DNA of 64,000 nucleotides. Origin: Fictibacillus nanhaiensis (GTDB taxonomy: Bacteria; Bacillota; Bacilli; Bacillales; Fictibacillaceae). This document shows, in pieces, positions 36,928 to 44,896 of this stretch. The notes beneath the pieces were generated by a model. That model was not told the origin of the DNA. It did not search any database and saw nothing but the letters and a program-made list of their open reading frames with translations. The translations under genes and the position numbers were made by a program. The first letter of the stretch is position 1, and each line of letters begins with the position of its first letter. The DNA is taken from the NCBI GenBank assembly GCA_016401345.1, contig JAEACG010000002.1:496001-560000 (forward strand), given 5' to 3'.

Positions 36928-38547
36928 TTGAATTATCAAGAAATGTTATTTCAATTTATCGGAGGACTGGGGATCTTCTTATTTGGTATTAAGTACATGG
37001 GAGATGGCCTTCAAAACTCTGCAGGAGACCGATTACGAGAAATACTTGATAAATTAACAACAAATCCTTTTATGGGAGTTTTAGCGGGGATATTCGTAAC
37101 AGTATTAATTCAAAGTAGTTCGGGTACGACTGTTCTTACTGTAGGACTAGTGAATGCTGGTTTCTTAACATTACGCCAGGCTATTGGTGTCATCATGGGT
37201 GCCAATATCGGTACTACGATTACATCATTTATTATCGGTATCGATGTAGGAGAATACGCACTGCCAATCATTGCTGTTGGTTCGATCTTAATATTCTTCT
37301 TTAAGAATCCTAAATACAATTATTTTGGACAGATCACATTTGGTTTTGGAGCACTATTCCTAGGTCTTGAACTAATGGGAGATGGTATGAAGCCACTGCG
37401 CAGTCTTCAATCATTTCAAGATTTAACTGTTTCTATGAGTGATAATCCGATCCTTGGTGTAGTAATTGGGACGTTATTTACGGTAATTGTACAATCATCA
37501 AGTGCAACAATCGGGATTTTACAAGAACTTTATTCTCAAGATATGATTGATCTTAAAGCTGCACTGCCTGTGTTGTTCGGTGATAATGTCGGAACAACAA
37601 TTACAGCTATACTTGCGGCGATTGGTACGACTGTTGCAGCAAGACGTGCTGCTCTGACACATGTTATCTTTAACTTACTTGGAACATTGATCTTCTTAAT
37701 CTTACTTGTTCCATTCAGACACTATATTGAATTTCTATCAACAAAGTTAGATTTAGAACCTGCTATGCAGATAGCCTTTGCGCATGGAACATTTAATGTG
37801 ACTAATGTTCTTATCCAATTCTGGTTTATTGGAGCATTAGCTTACATCGTTACAAAGTTAATAAAAGGCGAAGATGTTCTTATTGAATACAAAGCAAAAC
37901 ATCTCGATGAAATCGTCTTAGAAACAGCGCCATCATTAGCGATTAGACAAGCTAAACAAGAGATCATTCGAATGGCTAACTATTCACAGAACGGATTAAA
38001 AGAAGCAATCACATATTTGAACGAAAAAGATAAGAAGAATGCAGACCTTGCCTTGCAATATGAAGAAGCGATTAACAACTTAGATCGCCAAATCACAGCA
38101 TACTTGGTCAAATTGTCTGCTCATCCATTAACTCCACAAGAATCGAACGAACACTCGATGCTATTAGATACTTCTCGTGATATAGAGCGTATCGGAGATC
38201 ATATGGAGAATATTATTGAGCTTGTGGACTATCAATTACGAAACAATGTACGTTTAACAGATACGGCCAAAAAGGACCTTGATGAAATGTTTACGTTAAC
38301 GGTTTCTACTGTTGATAAAGCGGTAAAGGCACTTGAAGAAGGTAATGTTGAACTTGCTAAGGAAGTCTTAAGCTTAGAAGACAAAATCGATAAGATGGAG
38401 CGTACACTTCGTAAGCAACACATCATGCGTATGAATGAAGGCCAGTGTGATGGAAATGCTGGTATCGTCTTCGTTGATATCATCAGCAACCTTGAAAGAA
38501 TAGGCGACCATGCTGTTAACATTGCAGAAGCAGTATTAGAGAAGTAA
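36928..38547 (+). CDS. Na/Pi cotransporter family protein with PhoU-like domain
   Basis: Predicted sodium-coupled phosphate carrier of the NptA/YjbB type. TTG start at 36928, nine bases after AAGGAG; 539 residues. Two inverted Na/Pi repeats with QSS motifs (TVLIQSSSGTTVLTVGLVNA and TVIVQSSSATIGIL) sit in eight or so membrane helices (to about 315). A cytoplasmic PhoU-like helical domain (about 345-535; DIERIGDHMENI and NLERIGDHAVNIAEAV) follows. It adds a low-affinity phosphate route to the Pst system found later in the window. A terminator follows. Confidence 0.9.
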   Translation: MNYQEMLFQFIGGLGIFLFGIKYMGDGLQNSAGDRLREILDKLTTNPFMGVLAGIFVTVLIQSSSGTTVLTVGLVNAGFLTLRQAIGVIMGANIGTTITSFIIGIDVGEYALPIIAVGSILIFFFKNPKYNYFGQITFGFGALFLGLELMGDGMKPLRSLQSFQDLTVSMSDNPILGVVIGTLFTVIVQSSSATIGILQELYSQDMIDLKAALPVLFGDNVGTTITAILAAIGTTVAARRAALTHVIFNLLGTLIFLILLVPFRHYIEFLSTKLDLEPAMQIAFAHGTFNVTNVLIQFWFIGALAYIVTKLIKGEDVLIEYKAKHLDEIVLETAPSLAIRQAKQEIIRMANYSQNGLKEAITYLNEKDKKNADLALQYEEAINNLDRQITAYLVKLSAHPLTPQESNEHSMLLDTSRDIERIGDHMENIIELVDYQLRNNVRLTDTAKKDLDEMFTLTVSTVDKAVKALEEGNVELAKEVLSLEDKIDKMERTLRKQHIMRMNEGQCDGNAGIVFVDIISNLERIGDHAVNIAEAVLEK

Positions 38548-38551
38548 AATG

Positions 38552-38586
38552 AAACCAAGAGGCTTTTTAGCCTCTTGGTTTTTTTA
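38552..38586 (+). terminator. Terminator after the Na/Pi cotransporter gene
   Basis: AAACCAAGAGGCT (38552-38564) and AGCCTCTTGGTTT pair around a short T-rich loop, followed by a T-run. Confidence 0.9.
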
Positions 38587-38621
38587 GTTAGTGTTTTTTA
38601 GAATATAAAGGAGAAGTACAT

Positions 38622-39104
38622 ATGGATATTTTATATTGGATTATCATAGGTCTAGCTTTTGCCATTAGCTTTGTAGCGTTAATCTATCCCATCTTACCGG
38701 GTGTATTATTTCTTGCGGCAGGCTTTATCATCTATGGATTTGCGTTTTCGTTCGAACCGTTCACACCATTCTTCATCATTGTTCAAGTGTTATTGTTTAT
38801 CAGTTTATTTGTCATTGACTATGTAGGAAATGCATACGCAGTGAAGAAAAAAGGCGGTTCAAAGGCAGCTCTATGGGGAAGTACGATCGGTTTGATCGCA
38901 GGACCATTTGTTATACCGGTCGCTGGTATCTTGATCGGGCCTTTTATAGGCGCAGTATTAGCAGAGCTTCTTTTTCAAAAGAAAGGACTTAAAGCCGCTG
39001 TATCAATAGGGATAGGGACTGTTCTTGCCTTTGTAGGTACCACACTTATAAAAGTGCTTACGCAAGCCATTATGATTGGTTATTTTTATTTCCAAGTCTT
39101 ATAA
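38622..39104 (+). CDS. yqgC: DUF456 family membrane protein (YqgC-like)
   Basis: A 160-residue integral membrane protein with four to five helices. DUF456 motifs FVALIYPILPGVLFLAAGFI, VIDYVGNAYAVKKKGGSKAA and GPFVIPVAGILIGPFIGAVL are glycine-rich and resemble small-residue-packed membrane hairpins. AAGGAG precedes ATG 38622. Function unknown. The gene order before sodA matches B. subtilis yqgC. Confidence 0.85.
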   Translation: MDILYWIIIGLAFAISFVALIYPILPGVLFLAAGFIIYGFAFSFEPFTPFFIIVQVLLFISLFVIDYVGNAYAVKKKGGSKAALWGSTIGLIAGPFVIPVAGILIGPFIGAVLAELLFQKKGLKAAVSIGIGTVLAFVGTTLIKVLTQAIMIGYFYFQVL

Positions 39105-39194
39105 TACGCTCTTGCTAATTATGTACCACCATGCTATATTATTTTTGTTCTGAAAAAGCACAAGTGTTCGTTTAGATGAATTTTAAAAATGTTA

Positions 39195-39224
39195 TTGACT
39201 TTAAATGAAACATCGTGCTATAGT
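39195..39224 (+). promoter_or_regulatory. Promoter of the tRNA cluster
   Basis: TTGACT (39195-39200), 18 bases, TATAGT (39219-39224) with an extended TGC. It starts about 35 bases before the first tRNA. Confidence 0.75.
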
Positions 39225-39257
39225 AGTTCTTGTCCTTAACAAACGTTAAGACGTTAT

Positions 39258-39332
39258 TCCACAGTAGCTCAGTGGTAGAGCTATCGGCTGTTAACCGATC
39301 GGTCGTAGGTTCGAGTCCTACCTGTGGAGCCA
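39258..39332 (+). tRNA. tRNA-Asn (GTT)
   Basis: 75 bases including encoded CCA. Acceptor arms TCCACAG and CTGTGGA pair fully; anticodon GTT at 39290-39292 in loop CTGTTAA; T-loop GGTTCGAGTCC. Confidence 0.96.
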
Positions 39333-39336
39333 TTTT

Positions 39337-39413
39337 GGCGGTGTAGCTCAGCTGGCTAGAGCGTACGGTTCATACCCGTGAGGTCGTGGGTTCGACTCCC
39401 TCCGCCGCTACCA
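39337..39413 (+). tRNA. tRNA-Met type (CAT anticodon), first copy
   Basis: 77 bases with encoded CCA. Acceptor GGCGGTG pairs with CGCCGCT; anticodon loop TTCATAC. This sequence type is that of the Bacillus elongator methionine tRNA. A lysidine-modified isoleucine tRNA cannot be excluded by eye. Confidence 0.9.
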
Positions 39414-39434
39414 AAATGTTTGTTTACTCACGAT

Positions 39435-39511
39435 GGCGGTCGTGGCGAAGTGGTTAACGCATCGGATTGTGGTTCCGACATTCGGGGGTTCGATTCCCCT
39501 CGTCCGCCCCA
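39435..39511 (+). tRNA. tRNA-His (GTG)
   Basis: 77 bases including the extra 5' G (G-1) that pairs with C73, and encoded CCA. Anticodon GTG in loop ATTGTGG. The acceptor stem has a T-T mismatch at pair 5-68 (T39440 with T39503). Confidence 0.94.
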
Positions 39512-39536
39512 TAATATTTACATAACTTTTTCTAAT

Positions 39537-39613
39537 GGACCCTTAGCTCAGTTGGTCAGAGCGGTCGGCTCATAACCGATTGGTCGTAGGTTCGAGTCCT
39601 ACAGGGTCCACCA
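39537..39613 (+). tRNA. tRNA with CAT anticodon, second copy (Met or Ile2)
   Basis: 77 bases with encoded CCA. Acceptor GGACCCT pairs with AGGGTCC; anticodon loop CTCATAA. It differs clearly from the first CAT tRNA. The second may be tRNA-Ile (lysidine-modified) rather than Met; this needs a TilS-type classifier. Confidence 0.9.
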
Positions 39614-39620
39614 TAATCGA

Positions 39621-39713
39621 GGAGGTATACCCAAGTCCGGCTGAAGGGATCGGTCTTGAAAACCGACAGGGGTTTAACGACCCGCGGGGGTTCGAATCCC
39701 TCTACCTCCTCCA
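39621..39713 (+). tRNA. tRNA-Ser (TGA)
   Basis: 93 bases with a long variable arm and encoded CCA. Acceptor GGAGGTA pairs with TACCTCC; anticodon TGA in loop TCTTGAAAA. The discriminator base is T (39710), where serine tRNAs usually have G. Confidence 0.95.
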
Positions 39714-39721
39714 TTACATAT

Positions 39722-39770
39722 TGTCTCGAAGGATACACCCGAAAAGAATCGTGTAGAGGAAGAAGAGACA
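39722..39770 (+). other. Imperfect double stem-loop between tRNA-Ser and tRNA-Phe
   Basis: TGTCTC (39722-39727) pairs with GAGACA (39765-39770) and, inside it, TACAC (39734-39738) with GTGTA (39751-39755). Possibly a processing signal of the tRNA precursor or just chance. Confidence 0.35.
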
Positions 39771-39815
39771 CAGTAATTATATAAAAACCAAAAATTTTGG
39801 TTTAGAAAAATTTTT

Positions 39816-39891
<76 letters not shown>

Positions 39892-39906
39892 TATACATAT
39901 AACATC

Positions 39907-39939
39907 AACCTTACGATAAGCGTGTCGTAAGGTTTTTTT
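39907..39939 (+). terminator. Terminator of the tRNA cluster
   Basis: AACCTTACGA (39907-39916) pairs with TCGTAAGGTT (39925-39934), followed by a T-run. Confidence 0.9.
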
Positions 39940-40108
39940 ATGTTTAAAAAGGGTACAGTGTTTAAGAATTGAAAGTTCATTCTAAATTTGATAAGGTAAA
40001 CATGTTGAATACTTTCTAAACAAGAAAGTTGATTAACTGGTTTCACTTTTCAAGTAACTCTTGAAAATGAACATAAAAAATTTTACATATTATGAGGAGG
40101 AAATGAAC

Positions 40109-40720
40109 ATGGCTAAATTTGAACTGCCTGCATTACCTTATGAAACAAGTGCACTTGAACCGCATATTGACAAAGAAACAATGGAGATCCACCACGGTCG
40201 CCACCACAAAACATACGTTGATAACTTAAACGCTGCTCTTGAAGGACAAGCTGAATTCGAGAACAAAAGCTTAGAGGATCTTTTAACTAATTTAGATGCT
40301 CTTCCGCAAAGCATTCAAAACGCTGTTAGAAACAATGGCGGTGGACACGCGAACCATAGCTTATTCTGGGAAGTGATCGCACCAGGTGGAGCGAACACTC
40401 CTTCAGGCGAACTTGCTGACAAGATCAACAACAAATTTGGAAGTCTTGATGCATTTAAAGAAGAGTTTGCAAACGCAGGGAAGACAAGATTCGGTTCTGG
40501 TTGGGCTTGGCTAGTAGTAAACAATGGAGAGCTTGAAGTAACAAGCACTCCAAACCAAGATACTCCGGTTATGGACGGAAAGACACCTATCCTTGGACTT
40601 GATGTGTGGGAGCACGCTTATTATTTAAAATATCAAAACAAGCGTCCTGATTACATTTCAGCGTTCTGGAACGTTGTAAACTGGGATGAAGTTGAAAAGC
40701 GTTACAACGAAGCAAAATAA
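40109..40720 (+). CDS. sodA: Superoxide dismutase (Mn/Fe)
   Basis: Converts superoxide to peroxide and oxygen in the cytoplasm. ATG 40109 lies eight bases after GAGGAGG; earlier in-frame ATGs precede that site. 203 residues. Metal ligands are His27 in [11 protein letters not shown], His in [11 protein letters not shown], and Asp and His in [19 protein letters not shown]. The family uses Mn in Bacillus. A perfect palindromic terminator lies just beyond the stop. A minus-strand gene ends directly against this stop. Confidence 0.97.
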   Translation: MAKFELPALPYETSALEPHIDKETMEIHHGRHHKTYVDNLNAALEGQAEFENKSLEDLLTNLDALPQSIQNAVRNNGGGHANHSLFWEVIAPGGANTPSGELADKINNKFGSLDAFKEEFANAGKTRFGSGWAWLVVNNGELEVTSTPNQDTPVMDGKTPILGLDVWEHAYYLKYQNKRPDYISAFWNVVNWDEVEKRYNEAK

Positions 40721-40981
40721 TTAAGTAACTAAGCCACTGGCATGCCAGTGGCTTTTTATTATGCCTTTATCGTGAATTTCATAATGATCAGATAATGTTA
40801 CTAGTAATTCATCTAGGGTGAAGTTGCCATCACCAAAGGGTACAGTGGACTGAACAACAAATACATTTTTGGATTGAAAGTACCAAAGTAGACGCTGATC
40901 TGTATTTTTATCCTTAGAACTCTGTAAGGTTTGAATCAAAAGTTGTTCATCAACAAGATCATATATCCAATACTCAAACAA
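40721..40981 (-). CDS. Hypothetical protein convergent with sodA
   Basis: An 86-residue soluble protein (FEYWIYDLVDEQLLIQTLQ..., with RLLWYFQSKNVFVVQSTVPF) with no family I recognise. The TTG start at 40981 has AAGGAGTG at a proper distance on the minus strand, which is the main reason to accept it. Its stop touches the sodA stop, so its last codons are written in the sodA terminator palindrome (DKGIIKSHWHASGLVT). A mixture of beta and helical segments is likely. Confidence 0.6.
   Translation of the reverse strand: MFEYWIYDLVDEQLLIQTLQSSKDKNTDQRLLWYFQSKNVFVVQSTVPFGDGNFTLDELLVTLSDHYEIHDKGIIKSHWHASGLVT
40731..40758 (+). terminator. Terminator of sodA
   Basis: AAGCCACTGG, CATG, CCAGTGGCTT followed by TTT: a perfect palindrome (40731-40754). 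Confidence 0.9.
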
Positions 40982-41080
40982 ATTCGTTCACTCCTTCTTT
41001 GCAAAAACTTGTTGTTTAAAAGTTTTGTTGCATTTGAATGTTTCTTTTTCACTTATTATGCGACCTATAGTCAACTGAGA

Positions 41081-41127
41081 GTGGAGATCAACTACTTTTA
41101 ACAAGCATCAAAGTATATGAAAACAAC
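41081..41127. repeat. Remnant of the palindromic repeat (right tail only)
   Basis: GGAGATCAACTACTTT and CAAAGTATATGAAAACA resemble the right tails of copy B (GGAAATCAACTACTTT, CAATGTATACGAAAACAG) and copy C. The core of the element is absent. The rest of the 232-base gap before yqgE shows no gene. Confidence 0.5.
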
Positions 41128-41213
41128 TTTGCAATAAAATCCAATTTCCTTAAAAGTGAATAGCTCCTATCGTCTTGAAAGACACTAACGACGAAATGTA
41201 AGGGGGCGAAAAC

Positions 41214-42491
41214 ATGAGAATCAAAAAAATCATGGATACCGACCAATACCCTAGGGATTTGTTTTTACTGTTATTTGTAGGTGGATTGTTTATGTTAAGT
41301 ACGGCTCTATCTAATACATTTGTTAACATATTTCTGTGGAAACAATCGGGAAAGATCACCGATATTGCCTGTTATAACCTTTCTATAGTTGTAATGCAGC
41401 CAATAGCGTTCTATTTTGCTGGTTGGTTTGCGAAAAAGATCGATCGCGTCATCGTATTAAGGATTGGAGTTTTCATCCTTGCTTTGTTTTATATAGGAGT
41501 CCTTTTGATGGGTTCGATGGCAAGTAACTACATCATTGTATTAGGAGCCATGTTAGGATTCGGGTTGGGATTTTACTGGCTCGCGTTTAATGTTCTGACT
41601 CTTGAGGTTACAGAACCCGAGACTCGAGACTTTTTTAATGGATATTTAGGCGTTTTAAATTCAATATCAGGAATGATCGGACCACTGAGTGCAGGTTATA
41701 TCATTACTAGGATGGACAAACATCTGGGGTATGAAACCATATTCAGTATTTCGATGGTTTTATTTTTGATAGCCGTTGTCATCAGTTTTTTTTTAAAGAG
41801 GAGAACAGCAGACGGTCTGTACGGTATCAGAAAAGTTTTGCAAGAACGTAAGCACGATAAAGCTTGGTTGCAACTATTAAGAGCACACTTTTTTCAAGGA
41901 TTTCGGGAAGGTACTTTTATTTTCTTAATCGTCATTTGGGTTTACACGGCTTCTAAAAGTGAATTTGCTCTTGGAACGTATGGTTTCATCCAATCTTTTG
42001 TTTCGTTTATCGGATATTATTGTGTATCCCATTACTTGAATCCCAAAAATCGTATGAAGGCGATATTTGGAGGAGGGCTGCTCTTATTCGTATCCCCATT
42101 CATGCTGCTATTTCCTATTTCGTTTACACTTCTCATCATATATGGAGTATCAGTATCGATCGCTTATCCTTTGTTGTTAGTGCCTTATGTGTCATTAACT
42201 TACGATATTATTGGAAAATGCCGTGGTATACACGAAAAAAGGATTGAATATATTGTTGTTCGTGAAATGTATCTAAATGCAGGAAGAATCGTTTCTATTC
42301 TAACGTTTATCATCGTAGTACACCTTCTATCTGAAGAAAAAGGCATTCCATTATTACTTCCTGTTCTAGGTGCTGGACACTTTATGATTTATTTTTGTTT
42401 AAGAAAAGTTTCGTTCCCCATATTTAACTCTTCAAAAACGATTGAGATCGCTGAGACTCAACAAGATGGTAACAACACAAATAAACAATGA
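41214..42491 (+). CDS. yqgE: MFS transporter (YqgE-like)
   Basis: A 425-residue major facilitator protein with about 12 membrane helices. N-terminal pattern FLLLFVGGLFMLSTALSN, then AIMQ-like and FAKKIDRVIVLRIGVF (motif A-like). The C-terminal tail is polar. Substrate unknown. ATG 41214 follows AAGGGGGCG. It sits between sodA and pbpA, where B. subtilis has yqgE. No secondary function is evident. Confidence 0.86.
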   Translation: MRIKKIMDTDQYPRDLFLLLFVGGLFMLSTALSNTFVNIFLWKQSGKITDIACYNLSIVVMQPIAFYFAGWFAKKIDRVIVLRIGVFILALFYIGVLLMGSMASNYIIVLGAMLGFGLGFYWLAFNVLTLEVTEPETRDFFNGYLGVLNSISGMIGPLSAGYIITRMDKHLGYETIFSISMVLFLIAVVISFFLKRRTADGLYGIRKVLQERKHDKAWLQLLRAHFFQGFREGTFIFLIVIWVYTASKSEFALGTYGFIQSFVSFIGYYCVSHYLNPKNRMKAIFGGGLLLFVSPFMLLFPISFTLLIIYGVSVSIAYPLLLVPYVSLTYDIIGKCRGIHEKRIEYIVVREMYLNAGRIVSILTFIIVVHLLSEEKGIPLLLPVLGAGHFMIYFCLRKVSFPIFNSSKTIEIAETQQDGNNTNKQ

Positions 42492-42498
42492 TTATCTT

Positions 42499-42528
42499 TT
42501 GACATAATTACCTTGGTAAGGATACTAT
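42499..42528 (+). promoter_or_regulatory. Promoter for pbpA with a palindrome in its spacer
   Basis: TTGACA (42499-42504), 18 bases, TACTAT (42523-42528). The spacer holds TTACC-TT-GGTAA, a perfect short palindrome that could be an operator. A stem-loop (AGACACCTT / AAGGTGTCT at 42560-42581) follows in the leader. Confidence 0.6.
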
Positions 42529-42559
42529 TATTATGTAGATATAATTACCGGTTCACATT

Positions 42560-42590
42560 AGACACCTTTTTTAAGGTGTCTGTGCTGTTT
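42560..42590 (+). terminator. Stem-loop in the yqgE-pbpA gap
   Basis: AGACACCTT (42560-42568), loop TTTT, AAGGTGTCT (42573-42581), followed by GTGCTGTTTT. It could end yqgE transcription or attenuate pbpA; the T-run is broken. Confidence 0.55.
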
Positions 42591-42611
42591 TAAAGGGAGA
42601 TTTACAATATT

Positions 42612-44663
42612 ATGAAAACAAAAGATAAAAAGAAAAAAAATCATGTTCCGATTCGTATCAATGCCTTATTTATCTCTGTCTTTTTTCTCTTTTCTGTTCT
42701 AGTTCTCCGTCTTGGCTATGTACAGATTGTTAAAGGAGAGGAATATCAGCGTACAGCCTATTTAACAGAAAATGTTACAACAAAATTGGATGCTCCTCGT
42801 GGAAAGATGCTAGATGCTAATTACCGCGTAGTTGTTGATAATGAACCAGTTTTCTCTATTACATATACGAGAACACAAGAAGCAGATGTTGATGAAAGAC
42901 ATCAGTTGGCACAGAAGCTTGCAGATCTCATCGAAAAAGGAACAGAAGAGTTGACGGAGCGAGACAAAAAAGACTATTTTATTTTTTTGAACGAAAAGCA
43001 AGTTGAATCAAGAATCTCGAAAGAGGAAAAGAAAGATACACCTCCGGAAGAGCTATACGATCTTATGCTAGAAAAAGTGACAGAAGAGGATATCAACTCA
43101 TTTTCTGAAAAAGAACTTGAAGTGCTGGCTATAAAAAGTGAGATGGACCGAGGCTATACACTATCTCCACAGCGTATAAAGATTGGTGCGACCGAAAAAG
43201 AGATTGCCACCGTCAGTGAACACTTACCTGAGTTAGAAGGTGTGGATATTAAACCGGATGCTGAACGTTCTTATCCATTTAATAATTCATTTCGTGATAT
43301 ATTTGGCCAAGTAAAGCAAATTCCTAAATCGAGAATGGACTATTATACTTCTCGAGGAAACGATCGTAATGATATGGTCGGAACGAGTTTTCTTGAAGAA
43401 CAATACGAATCATTGCTCCGCGGTACGAAAACGAAGATTAAATACGTAACCGATAAAAAAGGAAACCCAGTAGGAGATCCAGTTGAGGAAGAGGGAGCAA
43501 GAGGTAGCGATCTTGTATTAACAGTAGACATGAGTCTTCAACAAGAAGTCGAGAAAGTCATTGAAGATAAATTAAAAGACGCGATTCGAGGTAAAAACGC
43601 ATACGACAACAGTAAATTAGACAGTGCCTATGTTGTAATGATGGATCCGAATACAGGTGCGATCCTCTCAATGGCCGCAAAAGAATATGACCGAAAGACA
43701 GGAAAGTTTAAAGACATTCCTTTTGGTAACGTATATCATTCTTATGCGATGGGCTCGACCGTTAAAGGAGCCACCGTACTTACAGGCTTACAACAAGGAG
43801 TCGTTTCACCAAATACGGTAATAAATGATGCACCACTTACATTTGGAGATGGACGATCTTTAAAATCACATGAAAGTATGGGACCGGTTGATGCTGTAGA
43901 AGCATTAGAGCGCTCATCTAACGTATACATGTGGCATATTGCCATGAAACTTGCAGGTTACGATTATTCAAACAAGCGATTTAATGAAAATAAAGTTCAA
44001 GAAGCGTTTGAAATCTTGAGGAACTCATATAGCCAGTTCGGGCTTGGTGTCCCAACTGGAATTGATCTTCCTTCTGAAGCGACCGGGTATAATACGGGAA
44101 TGAGCCGTGAACTATCACAAGCGATGTTCTTCTCTATCGGACAGTTTGATACGTACACACCGATGCAGATGGCTCAATATGTTTCAACCATTGCGAACGG
44201 AGGGTTAAGGATGCAACCGCACCTCTTGAAAGAGGTGAGAGAGCCATCTGTTGATCCGAATAAACTTGGAAAACTTCAGTACCGTTTTGAGCCTAATGTG
44301 TTAAACAAGATTGAGATGTCACCGAGTCAGATTAAGGTTGTACAAAAAGGATTTTATGAAGTGATGCATGGCAATAACGGTACCGCAGCTTGGAAGTTTA
44401 AGAACAAAGATTATAACCCAGCAGGAAAAACAGGGACCGCTGAGATCGATAAAGCTACCGGAATCGTTAACAAAACTTTAATCGGTTATGCCCCTTATGA
44501 AAATCCAGAAATAGCATTTGCTGTTGTTGTTCCCGATATTAAAGAAGGAAATACGAATAGTGAAATAGCTGAAGGTGCTTTAGATGCATACTTCGCTATG
44601 AAAAAAGAAGGGATACCAACAAAGTCTGATCCTATAGAAGAAAAACAAGAAGAACCACGCTAA
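42612..44663 (+). CDS. pbpA: Penicillin-binding protein 2A-type transpeptidase PbpA
   Basis: Class B PBP: a transpeptidase for lateral-wall peptidoglycan, working with an elongasome glycosyltransferase. 683 residues. Short cytoplasmic N-terminus, one membrane segment (about 17-38), dimerisation domain, then transpeptidase. Motifs SxxK in GSTVKGAT near 382, SxN in ERSSNVYMW near 435 and KTG in AGKTGTAE near 605 are all present. RBS GGGAGATTTAC precedes ATG 42612. The C-terminal tail is acidic. A terminator overlaps the stop. Confidence 0.94.
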   Translation: MKTKDKKKKNHVPIRINALFISVFFLFSVLVLRLGYVQIVKGEEYQRTAYLTENVTTKLDAPRGKMLDANYRVVVDNEPVFSITYTRTQEADVDERHQLAQKLADLIEKGTEELTERDKKDYFIFLNEKQVESRISKEEKKDTPPEELYDLMLEKVTEEDINSFSEKELEVLAIKSEMDRGYTLSPQRIKIGATEKEIATVSEHLPELEGVDIKPDAERSYPFNNSFRDIFGQVKQIPKSRMDYYTSRGNDRNDMVGTSFLEEQYESLLRGTKTKIKYVTDKKGNPVGDPVEEEGARGSDLVLTVDMSLQQEVEKVIEDKLKDAIRGKNAYDNSKLDSAYVVMMDPNTGAILSMAAKEYDRKTGKFKDIPFGNVYHSYAMGSTVKGATVLTGLQQGVVSPNTVINDAPLTFGDGRSLKSHESMGPVDAVEALERSSNVYMWHIAMKLAGYDYSNKRFNENKVQEAFEILRNSYSQFGLGVPTGIDLPSEATGYNTGMSRELSQAMFFSIGQFDTYTPMQMAQYVSTIANGGLRMQPHLLKEVREPSVDPNKLGKLQYRFEPNVLNKIEMSPSQIKVVQKGFYEVMHGNNGTAAWKFKNKDYNPAGKTGTAEIDKATGIVNKTLIGYAPYENPEIAFAVVVPDIKEGNTNSEIAEGALDAYFAMKKEGIPTKSDPIEEKQEEPR

Positions 44664-44681
44664 TTGATGCGTGGTTTTTTT
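44653..44681 (+). terminator. Terminator after pbpA
   Basis: AACCACGC (44653-44660) pairs with GCGTGGTT (44669-44676), then T's. It includes the stop codon in its loop. Confidence 0.88.
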
Positions 44682-44736
44682 GTATAGATTAAATCCGATA
44701 GCAAAGACTAAGAACATATTCATGGATAAACCAGTC

Positions 44737-44775
44737 TTAACAATACCTTTACAATTCATTAAAACGTACTTCACA
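44737..44775 (+). promoter_or_regulatory. PhoP box upstream of pstS
   Basis: Four direct hexamers, TTAACA, TTTACA, TTAAAA and TTCACA, begin at 44737, 44748, 44759 and 44770, each separated by 5 bases (11-bp period). This is the canonical PhoP box. A -10 (TATTGT at 44785) and the pstS leader follow. It implies induction in phosphate starvation. Confidence 0.88.
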
Positions 44776-44896
44776 TTGAAGGTTTATTGTAGAACATGTA
44801 AGAAAGAAACAAGCTTTTAAAAAGGGGTCATGACCTGAGAAAAACTTCTCTAACATGATAAGACGAAATAATCATATTTTAGGGGGACCTATCAAG

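Noticed and set aside
39378-39575. Open frame across the tRNA cluster
   Set aside because: It runs through three well-formed tRNA genes.
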